Shown here one piece after another: positions 22,360-22,409 of a DNA stretch of 22,409 nt (positions are counted from its first letter, which is position 1; every line of letters starts with the position of its first letter). A program made the translations under genes and the position numbers. The stretch is from contig UQMU01000033.1 of NCBI GenBank assembly GCA_900542305.1, forward strand, positions 1-22,409, read 5' to 3'. Source of the stretch: an uncultured Collinsella sp. Lineage in GTDB: Bacteria; Actinomycetota; Coriobacteriia; Coriobacteriales; Coriobacteriaceae. The notes under the pieces are model-generated. The model made no database searches and was not told the origin of the DNA. It was given only the letters and a program-made list of their open reading frames with translations.

Positions 22360-22409
22360 AGATCGGAAGAGCACACGTCTGAACTCCAGTCACCTATGGC
22401 ATCTCGTAT
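22360..22409. other. Illumina adapter with 7-nt index (non-genomic)
   Basis: The last 50 bases begin AGATCGGAAGAGC and end with the index CTATGGC and ATCTCGTAT. They are the exact reverse complement of bases 1-50. Confidence 0.98.

Noticed and set aside
22196..22393. Complete 65-residue minus-strand protein starting inside the end adapter
   Set aside because: The first eleven residues are translated Illumina adapter; only the part up to 22359 can be genomic.

Overview
The insert is bacterial, GC-rich over most of its length (about 62-67% by eye) and compactly organised. Gene content, GTG starts and protein style suggest a human-gut Coriobacteriia member, most likely Collinsella. That placement is inferred from general resemblance, not from a marker gene. 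Bases 1-50 and 22360-22409 are Illumina adapter, so the genomic insert is 51-22359.

Layout. (1) 51-182: the start of gatC, cut by the adapter. (2) 508-8919, minus strand: a sortase-assembled pilus locus in the order tip adhesin, minor/basal pilin, backbone pilin, then a class C sortase. The sortase is separated from the pilins by a strong terminator, a possible small RNA and its own promoter region. (3) 9427-11733, minus: a Cof-type HAD phosphatase and an MFS transporter. (4) 12136-14488, minus: moaA followed by a moaC-mobB fusion, for molybdenum cofactor synthesis. (5) 14722-15759, minus: a probable DUF559/Vsr-fold nuclease, bracketed by two copies of one palindromic repeat. (6) 15975-19695, minus: two overlapping genes for a heterodimeric ABC exporter, behind a near-consensus promoter. 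(7) 19956-22204, plus: a MATE efflux pump and its MerR-type regulator, behind a promoter with the 19-bp spacer and central dyad typical of MerR control. (8) 22196-22359, minus: the end of an unidentified gene.

Two themes run across the window. The first is cell-surface variation. The tip adhesin carries an in-frame tract of nine G just after its signal peptide, and a gain or loss of one G meets a stop codon within about a dozen codons, which is the design of a phase-variable contingency gene. The backbone and tip genes are also much poorer in GC than the pilin gene between them. The second theme is intergenic palindromes: a 57-65-nt REP-like family (four copies), a short hairpin family with a TGCCTGTCC-type loop (four copies), a related hairpin, and a 100-nt hairpin whose mismatches are mostly G-U pairs on one strand only. 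They cluster directly behind stop codons and bound nearly every minus-strand transcription unit.

No CRISPR array, rRNA, tRNA, prophage or recognisable transposase was seen. All family assignments come from reading motifs; no database search was run.
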